From Haliclystus octoradiatus (taxonomy: Eukaryota > Cnidaria > Staurozoa > Stauromedusae > Haliclystidae): a DNA stretch of 64,000 nucleotides. Position numbers and translations under genes: made by a program. The stretch's first letter is position 1. Each line of letters begins with the position of its first letter. Below, piece after piece: positions 61,531-64,000 of the stretch. The DNA is taken from positions 14,387,836 to 14,451,835 of the forward strand of contig OU744454.1 of NCBI GenBank assembly GCA_916610825.1. Direction: 5' to 3'. The notes under the pieces were generated by a model. The model was not told where the DNA came from and did no database searches. It worked only from the letters and a program-made list of their open reading frames with translations.

Positions 61531-63740
61531 AATTATCCCAGGTCATTGATGCCCCTTTAAAACTCCCCTTTGTGCTGCGACTTTGTTAAATATACGATCC
61601 AGATAGAGAAATATATAAATGTAAACAGTAGTTGGTTCTATATCAGAATATTTATGTCGCTTGTCAACAACAGCAAAACATAGTAGAGTATTTAATGGGC
61701 AATGTCACTTCCTCTTTCAGAATTCAAAGAGAGCAAGCTGGAGTGGATGTCTGTTGTCTTCGGACAGGGAATTTGTGGCTGGCCATTGCCTAGAAAAGGA
61801 GCCTGTTCAGCTCTCAAGCTGAGGACAACGGGTTATTTGAAATTGCGGCTCTTTTGATTCGACATCGGTTTGCATTCCCTCGTGAGGAGGTAGTAAGTTT
61901 TATGGCTTGTTTGAAGTTTTTGAAGGATCGGAGTTTATTCAACAGAACATTTTGCTACATTTTAACTTCAATAACCCACTAATTGGCAGTCCTCAATAGT
62001 GTAAGTTTTCGCATTTTTATCAATTTTTGTAGCCGTTTTCAATTCTTGCATGATCAGCAAATATATTTGCATAGCCTCCAGATGATGCATCTACATTAGG
62101 CAAATTATACTTTGGGACGTGACTTACAAGATTTGATTACGAGGAAATTCCTTGATTATCATGTATGGAAACTTAAAAGCATCTACCGTATAATCTATTC
62201 ATGGAAAAGTTAGAAACAGGCATCAATCGATACGTTATATCAGTGTTGGGCGAATTTATACGCTTTCAAAAGTTGTAATCTTTAAAATTGTATTGAACGG
62301 TTTGAAATTCCATTAAATCAGAGAATTAATATATTTAAGTATAGTTTGTAATTTATCGAACAACGAAGCATGACTACTAATTTTGTTAAAGAAGCTTGTG
62401 GGTGAGTCGGGAAGCCTGTATTTTACAGTTGCCTGTACATCATGTTTACGATTACAAGCCGTGGCATCATTGGTTGTGTTCATCAGATCTGCATATTCGA
62501 GTTCTTTTGGCTGTTAAATTTAACATCATAGTATTAGTTATGAAAGTGAGCGCTCCTTCGTTAATTTGAAAACTACAGTCATTATCCAAGGTAGGAAAGG
62601 CACGTCTAAGTGTCTGCTGTGTAGTAGTCACGAACCGTCAAGGACAAGGTTTCTGTTAAACAAAGTATATCTATTGTGCAAAGCGCATGTGTCGTGTTGT
62701 TACCTAAAAGAAAGTAGTAATGTCTGAGTAATCAGCTGTTAATATTGCCAATTTGATTTTGAAGAAAAATTATTTCTCATAGTTTCACTCTATAATGATC
62801 TCTGAACTCTAAATAGTCGGTAAAACCACATGTTAGGGCAGTTGTGAGTGACAATATTCCTACAAAGTTCCAAAAATCAGTCCAAAGTATATCTTGGATA
62901 GCTGATTGGTAAACTGGTAACTATTCAGAAGGACTGGTAAGAGATAATTAACATGACATTTCTACTTTTCACAATTATTAATTATCAATAATTATCAATT
63001 ATTGGGATGCGATAGCCATGGTACACAATTTAATTCAATTGTCTTGGCTAGGAACATAAGAGCATCAAACGATTTTTTGGTGAAAATTTTTATTGCAATA
63101 AATCTCAAAACGAATAAATTACTTACATTCTATACATTATGCATAATTGCATATCAGCTATCCAGCGTTTAAAAATCAGATATGCCTTACAAATTAATAA
63201 AAACTTTATTCTGCAATTCCAATTAAGACATATATTTAGCTATATCGATACAATTTACAACAGTAAACCCAACTATATGATCCCAGTGTCAATTAAACTA
63301 TCTATTTCTTGATAATTCATCCCCAAAACACCAATACCAAACAGAATTATATACCAAATAGTAATATTTTAGCAATGATAATAATAATAATAACATAATG
63401 AATGAAACGTATTATAATCTGTAAGTGAAATTAATTAGTCAATCTTGCAATTAGTATGTATAGTAAATCAAATGTCAAATTTTCGTCAATATTAAAAGAG
63501 AGAAGCAGCATGATAGTTAAACAGGAACACGAGAAAGCACTTCGTTAGCCAAGGAAGGCGAAATGTTCAATTTAATATGTCTAATGGTGAATATAATGGC
63601 TAGCATTTAAGTGCATGTCAATACTAATAATGAAACTACATCTTTATTAGCTTATTAATTTCCCGCCAAACGCAGCCGGCATTGTAACAACATTTGAATA
63701 TCGAATATCAATAAAGATTAAATGTCTCATTATATTGCGT
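61531..63740. other. Non-coding stretch, no supported gene
   Basis: No long frame. A less AT-rich part (about 61700-61905), ending in GAGGAGGTAGTAAG, could be a non-coding first exon with a donor for a plus-strand gene beyond the window; weak evidence. Confidence 0.35.
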
Positions 63741-63742
63741 AC

Positions 63743-64000
<258 letters not shown>

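Overview
The window is AT-rich DNA (roughly two thirds A+T by eye) from an invertebrate animal. Evidence for this is spliced genes with GT/AG introns, an animal-type LRCH gene, and many SINEs, LINEs, hAT- and mariner-like elements and a Ty3/gypsy relic. A tunicate or other soft-bodied marine invertebrate would fit, but the phylum cannot be decided from the sequence alone. All confident host genes lie on the minus strand.

Layout. 0.4-1.0 kb: a putative secreted 212-aa protein next to a 22-bp minisatellite. 2.9-5.6 kb and 8.6-11.7 kb: two tandem paralogous three-exon genes. Each encodes a signal peptide, a PAN/apple-like domain and a C-terminal domain I do not recognise, and both share a 25-bp microexon and an upstream motif. 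11.9-17.5 kb: a satellite array with a monomer of about 222 bp, 168-bp deletion derivatives and a higher-order repeat. 18.3-46.0 kb: one large gene, LRCH (leucine-rich repeats plus calponin-homology domain), rebuilt here from 17 coding exons. A reading-phase gap shows that one small exon was not located. Its introns carry tRNA-derived SINEs, LINE tails, two TA-flanked MITEs, an 8-bp-TSD hAT-like element, a 1.76-kb TA-flanked element inside a minisatellite, and several palindromes or hairpins.

46-49.5 kb: intergenic repeats, including a hAT MITE with an 8-bp TSD. 49.6-51.1 kb: an intronless gene for a 508-aa secreted protein with a glycine-rich hydrophobic hairpin, possibly of the pore-forming type. 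52.6-54.4 kb: a 5'-truncated LINE with a long open reverse-transcriptase frame. 55.6-61.4 kb: a degenerate Ty3/gypsy element with 136-bp LTRs, interrupted by an antisense LINE. 61.4-63.7 kb: no clear gene. The window ends in a long (AAT)n microsatellite.

Two themes stand out. The two PAN-domain genes and the 508-aa protein are secreted, taxon-specific-looking products, so a role in mucosal defence, secretion or venom is conceivable but unproven. Mobile DNA dominates the rest. Several insertions carry their own proof (TSDs, an empty paralogous site, an interrupted minisatellite), which allows relative dating.
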